From the NCBI GenBank assembly GCA_017311315.1, contig CM029654.1:6765382-6829381 (forward strand): DNA of 64,000 bases, given 5' to 3'. The DNA is from Dendrocalamus latiflorus (lineage: Eukaryota > Streptophyta > Magnoliopsida > Poales > Poaceae). Position numbers and translations under genes: made by a program. Below the pieces are notes generated by a model. That model did no database searches. It worked only from the letters and a program-made list of their open reading frames with translations, and was not told where the DNA came from. Below, piece by piece: positions 45,530 through 56,495 of this stretch (positions are counted from its first letter, which is position 1; every line of letters begins with the position of its first letter).

Positions 45530-46990
45530 GCACAAGTGCTGGCGCAAGGCGATGCTCGAGGAGATGAAGTCAATCAAAGACAACAGCACTTGGAAGCTCG
45601 TCGATCTCCTTGCTGGCCACTGACCCATTGGGCTCAAGTGGGTCTACAAGGTGAAGCACGACAAACACGGCGCCATCGCCAAGTACAAGGTGCGGCTGGT
45701 CATGAAGGGCTATGTACAGCGGGCCGGTATTGACTTCAAGGAAGTGTTTACTCCCGTGGTGCACATAGAGTCAGTCTGATTGCTGCTTGCTGTGGCGGCG
45801 CACGAGGGGTGGCAAGTCCATCACATGGACGTCAAGTTTGCATTCCTCAACAGCGACCTAATGGAAGAGGTATGTGGCCCAGCCGCCTGGGTTCGTCATC
45901 AACAACAGTGACCGCAAGATACTCTGGCTCCAAAAGGTGCTCTACGGCCTCCGCCAAGCACCTAGGGTGTGGAACACCAAGCTCGATGCCAGTCTATCAA
46001 TGCTGGGGTTTCACAAGAGTGTCACTAAGCATGTTGTGTACACACGCGGAGACTGCACGAGTCAACTGATCGTTGGAGTGTATGTCAATGACCTGATCAT
46101 CACTGGCACCAAGGTCGCTGACATTTGCGAGTTCAAGGCCAAGATGAAGAAAGCGTTTCCGATAAGTGACCTAGGTTGCTTTCCTATTTACTTGGCATCG
46201 AAGTAAGTCAAGAGCCAAGTGGCATCTCCTTGTGCCAATCGACCTATGCGCTCAAGTTGCTTAAGAAGAGCGGCATGGAGGATTGCAACAGCTGTCAAGC
46301 ACCGATGGAAGCCCGCCTAAAGCTGAGCAAATTGAGTTCCTGCCTGCTGGTAAATGCCACCTAGTACCAGAGTATCATCGGCAATCTTTGGTATTTGGTG
46401 AACACGTGGCCGGACATAGCCTATGCAGTAGGCTATACAAGCCGGTCCATGGAGGAACCACATGAGGATCACCTGGCTATGGTCAAGCACATACTATGCT
46501 ACATCGCTGGAACACGCAACCACATCGTCCGCTATGCAAGGAAGAGAGATGGCCGGCCACTGCTGTTAGGATTTAGTGTCAGTGACATGGCCGGAGACGT
46601 TGATAACCGTAGAAGCACCACTGAGGACTCTTCTTCCTTGAAAGCAACCCATCACCTGGCAGTCGCAAAAACAGAGGGTGGTGGTGTTGTCATCCTGCGA
46701 GGTGGAGTACATTGCCGCAACGGCCGCAACATGTCAAGGCATCTATCTAGCTCGGCTGATGGACGAACTTCTCTACTTGTAGCCCAGCGTGTCGGTGTTG
46801 AAGGTGAACAACAAGTCCGCCTTTGCTTTACCAAGAATCTTGTCTTCCACGACCAGAGCAAGCACATCGAAAATCACTTTCATTTCATCCGGGAGTGCGT
46901 TGATGGAAGGAAGATCATCCTCGAGCATACTCGCACAAAGGAGCAGCTCGTGAACATTCTTATGAAGACACTCGGGCGTGTCATGTTCTA
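45530..46990 (+). pseudogene. Copia reverse transcriptase and RNase H
   Basis: The reverse transcriptase begins near KCWRKAMLEEMKSIKDNSTW (45536), passes LKWVYKVKHDKHGAIAKYK, HHMDVKFAFLNSDL, and reaches YVND at 46081-46092, where the catalytic YVDD has lost its first aspartate. RNase H (46395-46985) begins WPDIAYAVGYTSRS and ends in KHIENHFHFIREC...TKEQLVNI-like sequence. A stop at 45622 and frame changes near 45870 and 46200 disrupt it. Confidence 0.9.
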
Positions 46991-47043
46991 GGACCAACGT
47001 GCGAGGATTGGCATAGTTGAGATCATAGGTGAACGCCTCATGA

Positions 47044-47057
47044 AATAGGGGGGTGAG
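47044..47057 (+). other. Polypurine tract before LTR 3
   Basis: AATAGGGGGGTGAG lies directly before the TGTTGG start of LTR 3, the place where plus-strand cDNA synthesis begins. Confidence 0.75.
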
Positions 47058-47540
47058 TGTTGGATAATCTAGAGCATTCATCACGGTCGAAAATTCACTG
47101 TAGCAACCATGGCATCACTATAGCAGTTGTAGTTGTCAGGGTCATATAATCATTGTAGCAGCCATAGGTCATATCATATGGTCACTATAGCAGTTGTAGT
47201 GGCCATGGTCATAGTCGTAGCGACCGTGGTCAAAGAGTTTTTGTAGCGATAGGAAATGCTCGACGCATGCTCAGTCCACACGAGAGCACGTTTTCCGTTT
47301 TGTTAGCATCGTGTGTGTCATGGCCAGGGTCTGTGGAATTGTACAGGTGGTGGCGCATAATAAGGGTAGCTTAAGCACCAGAGTTAGACTAGGATTTCCT
47401 TTGAATAGGAGGCTAATACAACAGAAAATGCTGCCTAGTTTTCCAGCAACGCAAAACTCTTATGTTCCTGTTCTATTTTTCCAACTTCATGTGTGTTCGT
47501 GTGTGAGCTCAAGCGTGTTGATCGGCTGAAGTTCCTAACA
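47058..47540 (+). repeat. Copia LTR 3 (3' LTR)
   Basis: 483 bp, TGTTGGATAATC to CCTAACA. It is about 60 bp shorter than LTRs 1 and 2, the difference lying mainly in the 35-bp U3 repeats. Confidence 0.92.
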
Positions 47541-48554
47541 GCAATCAACAATAATTGCGGTACTATCGCTGCTACAGTAAAATCAGAATGAATAGTATTT
47601 TCAACACGATTTCAAAAAACCAAAATCAATGGAATTTTTTATCCGTAGATTCAAATGACATGAAAATTTGCAGGGGTCTACTCTAGGATATCAGGAACCT
47701 ATTTCCAACAAATGAGCATGAAAATCATGGCCAAAGTTTAGACTTTTTTAGTTTGAAGGAAGGTTGCACCAAACCCGAGCCAAAACAAAAAACAGTGAAT
47801 ACAACTTGCTCGTGGGTGGATGATGACCAAGATGGGTTTAGGTGTATTTTCACATATTACAGCAAGTTAGAACACCAAAGAAATCAAGCTAAAAATCCCT
47901 CAGATCAAGAAATCGCTTAAAGAGGCTAAAATCAAGCAAAAACTGGTTTCCTCATGAACTTGCTATCAAAGTGTCTAGATGAGTAAAGATAGATTCTCAA
48001 ATATTATCTCCATCTCTTACATATCCTTGGCACAACAAGATTAAGAAGAGGGAAGATGAGAGATCAAAACCAATCGAAATAAGAGCACATCAATCAAAAC
48101 ACGAGAGACTCAAGGAAATACATAATGATTGATGTATTGCTTACTTGAGGATGCAAGTTTTTCCACTTTGGAGGATAAAGAGCATATAAGGCACTTAACT
48201 CTCAAACCCTAACCCTAGACATAAGAGCACAGAGAGATAGGTTGGATGGTTAACTACATGTCTCTATCCTAACCCCCTTTTATAGCTGGGCTAACCAGCC
48301 ACCTCTAACCCTTAGTGGATACAATCCACTTAGCACAATGGGAGAAACCCATTAACCCTATATACACGGGTTTTACTCACACATATTCACTTATGCATAT
48401 TTTTCAAAGCGCATAAGCCCGGATCCATTAAATCCTTATCCTTGATCCATCTTGATAAAGCCAGCTCCAACTTGACCTAAACCATTCTTCCAAGCGCCAC
48501 TCATGCGCTATAGTTTTGATCCAATATAGTTTCCGGTATTTTAGCCACACTACC
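47541..48554 (-). repeat. Family B copy 3, right part
   Basis: Continues copy 3 after the copia insertion. Shared with copies 2 and 5: TTTTATCCGTAGATTCAAAT, GAGCATGAAAATCATGG-like text, TCTCCATCTCTTA, CCTTGGCACAA, and the block GGAGAAACCCATTAACCC / TATGCATATTTTTCAAAG near 48340-48420. It is cut at 48554 by another LTR element. Confidence 0.7.
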
Positions 48555-48821
48555 TGTTGTAGGGTGGCCCAACCCTCGTGACTGGCCTTGTAACTAGCCT
48601 AATATGTAATAGGCCCAATAGTATAGAGGAATATACCAATGTACCCCTAACTTTTATAATTATTAAGAGGTATGATAGAAAATTTCCATCATACCCCACT
48701 CATATATATAATCCCCCAAGAGGGGCATGAGAGGGGACCACTCATGTCCCACATACCGTCTCTCTCTGTTGGCTCTCCTCTTCTAGTCCCCCTCTCTACT
48801 GTTTGGTCTATAGCCACAACA
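48555..48821 (+). repeat. 5' LTR of a gypsy-type element
   Basis: 267 bp, TGTTGTAGGG to CCACAACA. Its 3' end (GTTTGGTCTATAGCCACAAC) resembles the LTRs at 17461 and 20648. No matching 3' LTR lies in the window, so the element is truncated or rearranged on the right. Confidence 0.7.
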
Positions 48822-48822
48822 G

Positions 48823-48840
48823 TTGGCGCCGTCCGTGGGG
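48823..48840 (+). other. Primer-binding site of the gypsy-type fragment
   Basis: TTGGCGCCGTCCGTGGGG one base after the LTR. TGGCGCCG-type sites are common in plant gypsy elements. Confidence 0.75.
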
Positions 48841-48874
48841 ACACGCAAGAAGCTGCGCAAGGCACTAGAAAGCA

Positions 48875-49102
48875 ATGGCAACCAAGCGAAAGAGAGGCGC
48901 GGCGGTAGCAACTACCGAGCCCAGCACACAACATGGTCAAAACAGCATGGTCGTCCAGCGTGGTCGAACATCGTGGTTGACCAACATCGTCAAAACATCG
49001 TGGTCAACCAGTGTGGTCGACCAACCTGGTCAAACCAACGTGGTCAGCACAACGTCTTCGAACCAACATGGTCAAAATAATGTGGTTGACCAACATGGAT
49101 GA
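48875..49102 (+). pseudogene. Gag-like start running into the minisatellite
   Basis: A start reading MATKRKRGAAVATTE lies 53 bases after the LTR, at nearly the same distance as the MAPKRK start at 17525. After about 20 codons the frame enters the 15-bp tandem repeat and ends at 49102. The leader is therefore gag-like, but the rest of gag has been replaced. Confidence 0.5.
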
Positions 49103-50195
49103 ACGTACATAGTCGTCCAGCGTGGTCAAAGCAACATGATCAAAATATCATGGTTGACCAGTGTGCTCGAACCAATATCGTTAAAACATCACGGTTAATA
49201 CATTGTGGTCGACCGTTGTCGTTGTAACAACGTGGTCTACATAACGTGATCGAACTAATGTGGTCAAAATAACGTGGCCAAATATAAAACCTTGTTGGCC
49301 TTGACACAACGTGGTCGACCAACGTGGTTGAAACAATGTAGTCAAAACAGCGATGTCGAACATTGTGGTCGACCAACGTTGTCGAAACATCGTTCTCGAC
49401 CAGTGTGGTTGACCAACCTAGTCGAACCAATGTGGTCATCTAGCATGGTCGATCTAACGTACTCGAAATATCGTGGTCGACCAGCATGGTCGAAACATCA
49501 TGATCGACTAGCGTGATCGAAACATCGTAGTCGACCAACATGGTCGAAACAACGTAACCAACACAGCGTGGTCAAAACAATGTGGTCATCCAACATGGCC
49601 GATCCAGCATGGTCGACACAACGTGGTCGAGCCATCGTGGTTGTCCACTGTTGTCAAACCACCATGGTCGAACCAATGTGTTCCAAACATCGTGATCGAA
49701 ACAATGTGTTATCGAAACACCGTGGTCAAACCAACATGGTCGACATAACGTGTTCGAAATAGCATGATTGAAATAGCATGGCTGACACAGTATTGCTGAC
49801 ACACCATGATTGAAACATCATGGTCGACACACCGTGGTTGATAGAATGTGGTCAAAATAGTGTGGTCGAAAAACGTGTCGTCCATCGTGGTCGAACCAGT
49901 GTGGTCGACCACCATGGTCGAAACACCGTGGTCAACACAAGGTGATCGGCATAACATGGTCGGCACAACATGGCCAATAGAACGTGGCCGACAGAACGTG
50001 ATCGAAATAACGTGACCGGCACAACATGGTCAAAACAACATGGCCAGCACAACGTGGTCGATGTCGACACAACGTACTCACCACAACATGGTTGACCATG
50101 GTAGGTCGAGTACGGTCGATCGTGGTGGACACACCGTGGTGGACCTCCCGTGGTACGTAACAGCCACGTGAGGTCAACCATGGTGGTTAGCACAA
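48930..50195 (+). repeat. 15-bp minisatellite array
   Basis: About 1.25 kb of diverged 15-mers built on the core GTGGTCGA plus a spacer such as CCAAC or AACAT. Stretches near 49440-49570 keep the period clearly. Because 15 is a multiple of three, many frames stay open and give spurious peptides. A smaller block of the same core lies at about 50698-50808. Confidence 0.85.
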
Positions 50196-52020
50196 AGCCA
50201 TTTTGTGTCAGCAATGAAGTAGAAGGCAAAGCTCTACTTTCAAGACCAATGAGGTTATTGAACATTTATGTTGGCCTTTCCGGAAGACAGAATTACTTAA
50301 GATAGTCTTACATGATCCCGTCAGTTGTCAAATCTAGTTTTAACCCAAAGGCCATAAATTGACAAAACCAACATAGAACATGAATCAGTGGTGAGATAGT
50401 GCCATATATATGCAAGCATGTGGGTTAGCAAGGGATCTCAGAGAGCGAGGGGGAGTGGTAGGTAGGGGCGTGGGAAGAAGGGGAAGGCAAAGCCGATGGG
50501 AAAAGGGGAGGGGCAGTGGGACCTTGAGCAAGGCGAGGGCAGCGGTGCCTGGGTTGGAACGAGCAGGAGAGAGAAGGCCACCGCGAGCGAGGACTGGTGG
50601 CGAGCATGTCAGGGTGTCGAGGGTAAGGTCTGATGGTGCAGGGCAGCGAAGAAGAAGATAGGGGCAGAGGGAAGGAGGAAAGGGGTTGTGGAACTCGAAG
50701 CCATGGTCGAAGCGCCGTGGTCAAAGCCATGTGTGAACGAAGCCATGGGCAAAGTCGTGGTCAAAGCGGCGTGGTCGAAGCGCATGGTGAAAGCGACATG
50801 GCCCATAGTAGGAAGCACTGAAAGTTTCCACAACCTATGAAATGAATGACTGAGTACGGCAGATGCAATACGGGAGAATGCATTGAGAATCATTAGTTGT
50901 TGCATCACATGTTTTGCCGCTGTGGATTTTACAGCCCAAAAACAAAATGGTCGACATAAAGGCTCGTGGATGGAGAGGAACCCACGATCGAACAAACGAA
51001 CCGAGAATATAAATGAAGAACCCAACCCAAAATGCAAGAACCCAAGAACCCAACAAAGAAAGCACAACGAAAGGAGGCAAACGACTGAGTCTACATGCAG
51101 TCGATGAGAATGGTACTACTCTTTGACCAATTATGTAACGTAATCTAAATAGGGAGAGGCCACCGTTAGCTCGTTGTATGGTAGTGATGGCAGCAGCACA
51201 GGGAAGAGCAAAGCAAACGATGCCGCTGGAGAGCAGGAAGAGTAGATCTGGGGAGGGATTGAACCGTGAACCTATATAGGTCTTCTTGACAACCTCTAAC
51301 AGAAACCGGAAGGCACGCGAATGAGGGGGAGCTCGACCGGCGGAGGTGGAGCAAGATCTTGTCGAGAACCTCTAATGGAAACCGAAAGGCACGCGGAGGA
51401 GAAAGGGGGAGGAGCTCGACCGGCAGAGGGGGAGCTAATGATGCCACTGAAGAGCAGGAGGAGTAGATCTAAGGGAGGGACTAAGCCGCGAACCTGTATA
51501 GGTCTTCTCAACAATCGCCAACGGAAACCAGATGGCACGCGAAAAAGGAAGCGGGAGGAGCTAAACTAGCAGAGACGGAGCAAACGACACCGTGGTAGAG
51601 CAGGAGGAGTAGATCTGGGGGAGGGACTGAGGAGGACACGGGCATAGCTGCAAAAAAACTAGTTGCGGTGCACCATGAGGAAAGCGACGCGAAAATTCAC
51701 GAGAACATGGACGGGGACGACTACGCACCGCGGAGGTGGATGGCCGGATCTCGCCGATAGGGCGATCAGATGGACAACAGCGAACAAAGAGCGGCGGCAT
51801 GATTTCGAGCAACCCAGAGGGCTCTTTTGCAAGATGGGTGGTGTGGACGGGCTGGGAGGATGGGCAGATCTCGCTAGTGGGACGATCAGATGGACAGCAG
51901 CGAACGAAGAGCGTCGGAATGATTTCGAACAATCCGGAGGGCTATTTTGCAAAGCGGACGATGTGGACGGGCCGGGAGCGCTCCAATCCTCCCGCTATAA
52001 AAAAATTCTATTATTTGGAA
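50196..52020 (+). repeat. Non-coding interior of the gypsy-type fragment with tandem repeats
   Basis: Near 51230-51620 a block with GAAACCGGAAGGCACGCG, GGAGGAGCTCGACCGGC and GGAGGAGTAGATCT phrases recurs two to three times. A unit of about 121 bp starting GATGGCCGGATCTCGC (51738) recurs at 51859. No protease, reverse transcriptase or integrase is seen. Confidence 0.55.
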
Positions 52021-52519
52021 TATAAGAATTTCACATGATTTTTCAAGAAATGCATAAGCTCCTCAAAAAACTTGTTTTGTAGAACCCATACGCTCCGATT
52101 AGGGCCGAAGCATGTACGACCGTATCTCACTTTTCTCAAGGGGTAGGCCCCATACTTGTTAGACCACTCAGTCGACCGCATCGGAGCTCCGCGCGTAACT
52201 GGTCAGCGCCGTGCCGGGAACGCACACGCCCGAGCCGTGCCCTTGTCTCGACGCGCGATTCCATCTCGGCCGGCTGTCAATCACCGAGCGATACTGTTGT
52301 TGCCGCTGCAGGGAGGAAAACATTAGTTACGGTTGGAGCAGGCACTGCACTGCAGCGCACGGCGTCGGTGAAAAAATACTAGTTAAATGATGCGTTTATT
52401 CCCTGGCAACTAGGAAAAGTTAACCGGCAATTGGGTCTTCGCATGTCTTGAAGCTCCCGCTTTAGCGTGCCATGCTGGGGAATTACCAGGCTTTGTACAT
52501 ACATGCCTGGTTATTGTTA
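52021..52519. other. Intergenic stretch, nothing recognised
   Basis: No gene or bounded repeat seen. Confidence 0.4.
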
Positions 52520-52809
52520 GAGCAAGTCCAATAATGATCTTATAGCCAAGTTAGTCAGCATTTTTGCTGATGTGGAGGAGAGAAGAAAGGAGAGAGATAA
52601 GAGCTTGGCTCTCATGCAAGCAACAAGCTGGGCACGGGAGCCTATGCAGTGGTGGGCTCAGATAATAAATGTATGTGAGGAGGAATAGGAAAGAGAATGT
52701 GAGATATGGTACCACATAATAATAAAAACCTTTTGTAGACAAATAGAAGACAAATTATTGTATAACTTGACTTATAGCCAAACACTTGGCTCTATTATTG
52801 GACTTGCTC
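52520..52809. mobile_element. MITE with TTA target duplication
   Basis: The 290-bp element is flanked by TTA (52517-52519, 52810-52812). Ends are GAGCAAGTCCAATAAT and its exact complement. The 3-bp TTA duplication places it with PIF/Harbinger-type MITEs. Confidence 0.9.
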
Positions 52810-52864
52810 TTAGGTTGCCGATTCATCGGCCGAGAGGAGAAAAGATTAAGACCTACGCCAAACG

Positions 52865-53117
52865 CCTTAGGCAGATGCTACTTTAAAACCATCGACTTTC
52901 TAATTTTGATTTTTTGGTTTTTTAACTTTTTATTTTTTTTATTTTTTCTTTATTCCTTTGCATTTATCTATGATATAATAGTTTTTAATTTTTTTCCTTA
53001 TTTTTATTATTTTTCTTATTTTGACTCCAAAAAACTAACAGCCGCTACAGTGCATTTGTAGTAAAAATTCAACAGCCAAAGCCAGAAGCCGAGCTTTTAA
53101 GCTGGTTGGAGTGGCCC
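52865..53117. mobile_element. MITE remnant related to family A
   Basis: AT-rich interior followed by CAGCCGCTACAGTGCA and a right end GGTTGGAGTGGCCCCTA, like the right part of the 6749-7024 copy. The left end is unclear. Confidence 0.5.
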
Positions 53118-53396
53118 CTAAAAATCTTGCGTGTTAATCCTACTAGAAAGATTGAAGACAAATCGATCGAAATTTATTTTAACGGTGTGTGGCAAATGTA
53201 AACAAAGGGGACTCATCTTTATGCATGGCTCCCTGTTGCAAATAATACATAAAAAATAGAGATGAGAGATACGATTTTTTACATGAAAAATCTTTGCGGG
53301 AAAATCACGGACGCACGAATGCAGATCACTATAATAAGAAGATATTACAATGGAGCGCTTCATCCTTCCTATGGACTACTGGGGTGTGTGTGTGTA

Positions 53397-53572
53397 TCAT
53401 TACTATTATAAAAGAACGAGTTTGTGGTTGTACGTCCATTCTCCTCTAACCGCTCTATTCACTCAACTTCTCACCATTCTTCACTTTCCAACCGATCAGA
53501 GCAACTCTCTTCTATAGCACGATTCTCTATATATTCAATGAGTTCCGTTGCAACGCACGGGTACGTAGCTAG
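53397..53572 (+). mobile_element. Small non-autonomous Helitron in a TG microsatellite
   Basis: The 176-bp insert starts TCATTACTATTATAAAAG and ends GTACGTAGCTAG, with a CCGT/ACGG hairpin (CCGTTGCAACGCACGG) before the end. It lies between A and T within a TGTGTG run that continues on both sides, which shows the target site. Confidence 0.88.
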
Positions 53573-54222
53573 TGTGTGTGTAGGGCGAGGAAAAAGAGTT
53601 CCACATGGAGAGGAAACTGAACCAGAGTATGTTGCTACAGATTGACACCACGTCTGATACAATATGCGCATGGCCTAGACACCTATCATGCCACGTCTAG
53701 CATAAGACGATGCAGTGTCCTACATGAACAAGGTACAAATTCGGATCAACTTCAACACTCCCTGTTTGAAACAACTTCTGGTTTTTGTCTTTTAAAAGTC
53801 GGTTTTAAAACAAAGTGGTTTCTCATCGTAGTTTCTATAAGCTGTTTGTAGGAATCACTGTAGGAGCCGCTTTAAGTGGAGTGGCTTCTCAATATGAGTG
53901 TCTTTTACTGCCACGATCTCTCATAATCAGCCAAAAGCAACAGCACTTTTGAATAGAACTAACCTTTCTGCGTGCCAAGAGATGTAGGAGTTATGTGTCT
54001 ACTCGGCAGGGGTATGCATGCTTGAGCAAAATATTAGGTGTTGTGTGCAGAGATCAAGACCATATACAATTCCTGTGAAAGTTGAAAGTTGTAGATATAT
54101 ATGTGCATGTGACAGTCTTACGTGAAGTAGGTCATGGTGAGTCCCTTAGATTAGTCTCCTAGACACCCTGTGGTCCATTGCCCCTACATTGGTGCTACTC
54201 ATAGATCATAATAGGGTTTGCA
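53573..54222. other. Intergenic stretch, no gene seen
   Basis: The 53755-53960 part has hAT-MITE-like phrases (CTGTTTGTAGGAATCACTGT) without definable ends. The last five bases, TTGCA, form the target duplication of the next element. Confidence 0.4.
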
Positions 54223-54484
54223 TGTTAGATGTGCCTTAGGAAAAAAAACACACACACATCACAAATAAATTAAAAGAACACGGAAGAATTTCTAAATCTC
54301 TATTTTCTTACTTGCTTCTTCTTACTTCTTACAAAATTGGTTACAAACCTCCTTAATATATAGGCTAATACTCTTCTACTAGCATATATACTTGGATTTT
54401 AAGTTGGACACAACTTCAACTTGAGTTACACACAAAGACGGACTCTACTGCATCTTAAACTCTAAGTCAATATTATTTACAACA
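54223..54484 (-). repeat. Left (3') LTR of the inverted-LTR element
   Basis: On the minus strand it begins TGTTGTAAATAATATTGACT and ends GGCACATCTAACA. It carries a TATATATTAAGGAGG promoter-like phrase also present in the other LTR. Confidence 0.75.
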
Positions 54485-54789
54485 ATCTCCCTCCTAATCT
54501 TAACTCGACATACTCTAGCTTAGTCTCAATGCATTATGAACTACCAGTCACGCCTCCACATGAAGCGTTCTACATGTAAGCTACATATAGAAACTCAACC
54601 CAACTGGTACGAGTCCATCCAGATGCAAAGATTCTAAAACATTGAGACAGTAAACCTCAACTTTGACTTCCTCAACTCATACTTGACATAGAACGGCGAC
54701 ACATCTCCTCAACGTTCCGATCTCATCTCACCTTACTTGAGTTTAGACGGCGACATATCTTCTCAATGTTCCGAACTCAACTCATCATC

Positions 54790-55665
54790 AGATCAGTGTC
54801 GATTCATCATCGTTGAGCGCTGTAGCAAGTAGCGCTTTCTCCATTTTCGTCTTGCGGCATTCAAAAGCAGAGTGTCCATAATCATTATAATTATAACACC
54901 TCACTATTGCCTTATCAAGCTTTCGATTCTGGTGGCCTCGACCACCACCACTAGAAGTGTTCTTGCCTTCACTCTTCGATGATCAGACCTCCCACTCAGC
55001 AGGGGTCAACAAGAGCTATCCGTCACCGTTGTCACTACTGTCACGGATGCATTCCGCATATGCCTTAAGACGACCGATGACCTCTTCCATGGTCATTGTC
55101 TTCAGGTCTCCAAATTGCTCTATGATCGAGGCAATCGGGAGAAACTTTGAGGGAACAACACGAAGAAATTTCTTCACTACATACAACTCTTCCACCTTCT
55201 CGCCAAGGGCCCTAATCTTATTGACGATGATCATCAACCCGACGATGAGGTCGTTGATTGACTTCGTTTTCTTCAGACGCAGCACCTCGAACTCGGTCTT
55301 GAGAGTTTGCACTTTTGCTTCCTTCACACGATCGGCGTCAAGATGCATCATCTTCAATGTCTCCCACGCAGCTTTGGTCATCTCCTTTTCGGCCAGTAGG
55401 AAGAGCGTCTCCTCTGGGATGCCCTGACAGATGGCGCTAATGCCATCTGATCCTTACTCACATCGATGTTGTCATTTTCAATCATGTCCCACGTTCCTTG
55501 AGCCCTCATGTACACCTTCATCTTGATTGCCCAGATAGCATAATTGCTCATCATGAGCATCGGATAATGCAATGAGACAGCGGAACTCTCCTTCGCCATC
55601 ATACTGGATGATACCTCGTCACCAGTGACACCACTTCCTGAAGAACGCAACATGATCTTGGGCAC
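54790..55665 (-). pseudogene. Copia gag (DUF4219/UBN2 type), broken
   Basis: From the ATG at 55665: an N-terminal part with YAIWAIKMKVYMRAQGTWDM; a frame change near 55400; then TKAAWETLKMMHLDADRVKE, KSINDLIVGLMIIVNKI and KFLRVVPSKFLPIA; then a zinc-knuckle-like CYNYNDYGHSAFEC near 54860-54900, in which the second cysteine is replaced by tyrosine. It would form the capsid. No protease or polymerase follows. Confidence 0.85.
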
Positions 55666-55791
55666 AGATCAAGAACTCGGGCTACTATGAAATGGCTCTT
55701 GGACCGAGAGAACTTGAGAAAAAAGTACGCTTCACAACGCTAATCACGTTTGACTCAGGAATTTTCTTTGCTATTGACGAGATTGTCGCTT

Positions 55792-55803
55792 GCTATGATA
55801 CCA
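55792..55803 (-). other. Primer-binding site of the inverted-LTR element
   Basis: On the minus strand TGGTATCATAGC starts two bases after the terminal CA of the right LTR, matching the Met-tRNA site of plant copia elements with one change. Confidence 0.75.
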
Positions 55804-55805
55804 AT

Positions 55806-56160
55806 TGCTGGAAATAATCTTGACTTAGAGTTTAAGACGTAGTAGAGTTCGTGTCCGTGTGTAACTCAAGTTGAAGTTGTGATCAACTTGAAATCCGAAT
55901 ACGTATGTTAGTATGCGATTATTAGTCTATATATTAAGAAGGCTTGTAACTACTTTTATAAGAAGAAATAGAGAAGAAGCAAATAAGAGAAGAAATTCAG
56001 ATGTGCGTTTTCTCCTATGCCAAAACCAACATTGACCGACGGACGTGTCGCACGGACGTGGTGCTGCCTTGACGTGACGCCTCGGGAACACGTCAGGATC
56101 GAGAAAAACACGGCGCCTTGCATGAGCTCGGTTATGGGCCCACCACGCTTATTTCCAACA
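55806..56160 (+). repeat. Right LTR, in opposite orientation to the left LTR
   Basis: On the plus strand it begins TGCTGGAAATAATCTTGACT, the start of the LTR, although the element's coding direction calls for the LTR end here. Homology to the left LTR runs to about 55995. The remaining 130-165 bp are unmatched GC-rich sequence, and the segment closes with TTATTTCCAACA, an inverted copy of its own first bases. Confidence 0.7.
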
Positions 56161-56165
56161 TTGCA

Positions 56166-56495
56166 TATATACAAAGGAGCGTAGATCTCTGCCAATAGTT
56201 GAATGGGATTGATCTTTCCTTGGAATGCTGCCGGAGAAATGGCATGATTAGGAACAGTCCCTACTCCCTAGTACGGACTTTACGATGAGCTTTTCTCAAT
56301 TTCAAGTGCCAACTGAAATAGACAATGCATTTTGTTTCTGAGAAATGTATAATAGCTGATCTAGTGGTCTGTAATGTGCTCAGGAAATTGACAAAACTAT
56401 TGACCACATACATGGACTGGTCGTCAGTGATGTACAAGCAAATATCTAATGTACCTCCCTCACTCACCCGGTTCTCCCAATTTGAGAATGCAGGA
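56166..56495. other. Intergenic stretch, nothing recognised
   Basis: No gene or repeat seen up to the flanking duplication that begins at 56496. Confidence 0.4.

Larger units (their letters stand above)
40962..47540 (+). mobile_element. Ty1-copia retrotransposon with three LTRs
   Basis: Outer boundaries are fixed by the 5-bp duplication GCAAT (40957-40961 and 47541-47545). The order is LTR, partial gag, copied flank, LTR, gag, protease, integrase, reverse transcriptase, RNase H, polypurine tract, LTR. Integrase before reverse transcriptase defines the copia type. The middle LTR comes from a tandem duplication (40866-42092 and 42093-43316) that also copied about 96 bp of target DNA. Many stops and frameshifts make it inactive. 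Confidence 0.93.
54223..56160 (-). mobile_element. Gag-only copia-type element with inverted LTRs
   Basis: The 1938-bp element is flanked by TTGCA (54218-54222, 56161-56165). Interior and gag run on the minus strand. A polypurine tract (complement of CTCCCTCCTAA, 54488-54498) adjoins the left LTR, and a Met-type primer-binding site adjoins the right one. The two LTRs are oriented opposite to each other instead of parallel. No pol genes, so it would rely on enzymes from a relative. Confidence 0.8.

Noticed and set aside
49274..49966. Several 60-140-residue frames on both strands
   Set aside because: They arise because the 15-bp repeat unit is a multiple of three; the peptides are low-complexity repeats with no consistent start.
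48930..50195. Possible CRISPR-like array
   Set aside because: Units are continuous diverged 15-mers without unique spacers, in a plant retroelement. It is a minisatellite.
50410..51067. Overlapping frames of 80-150 residues
   Set aside because: Overlap each other on opposite strands in repeat-rich retroelement interior, with no recognisable motif.
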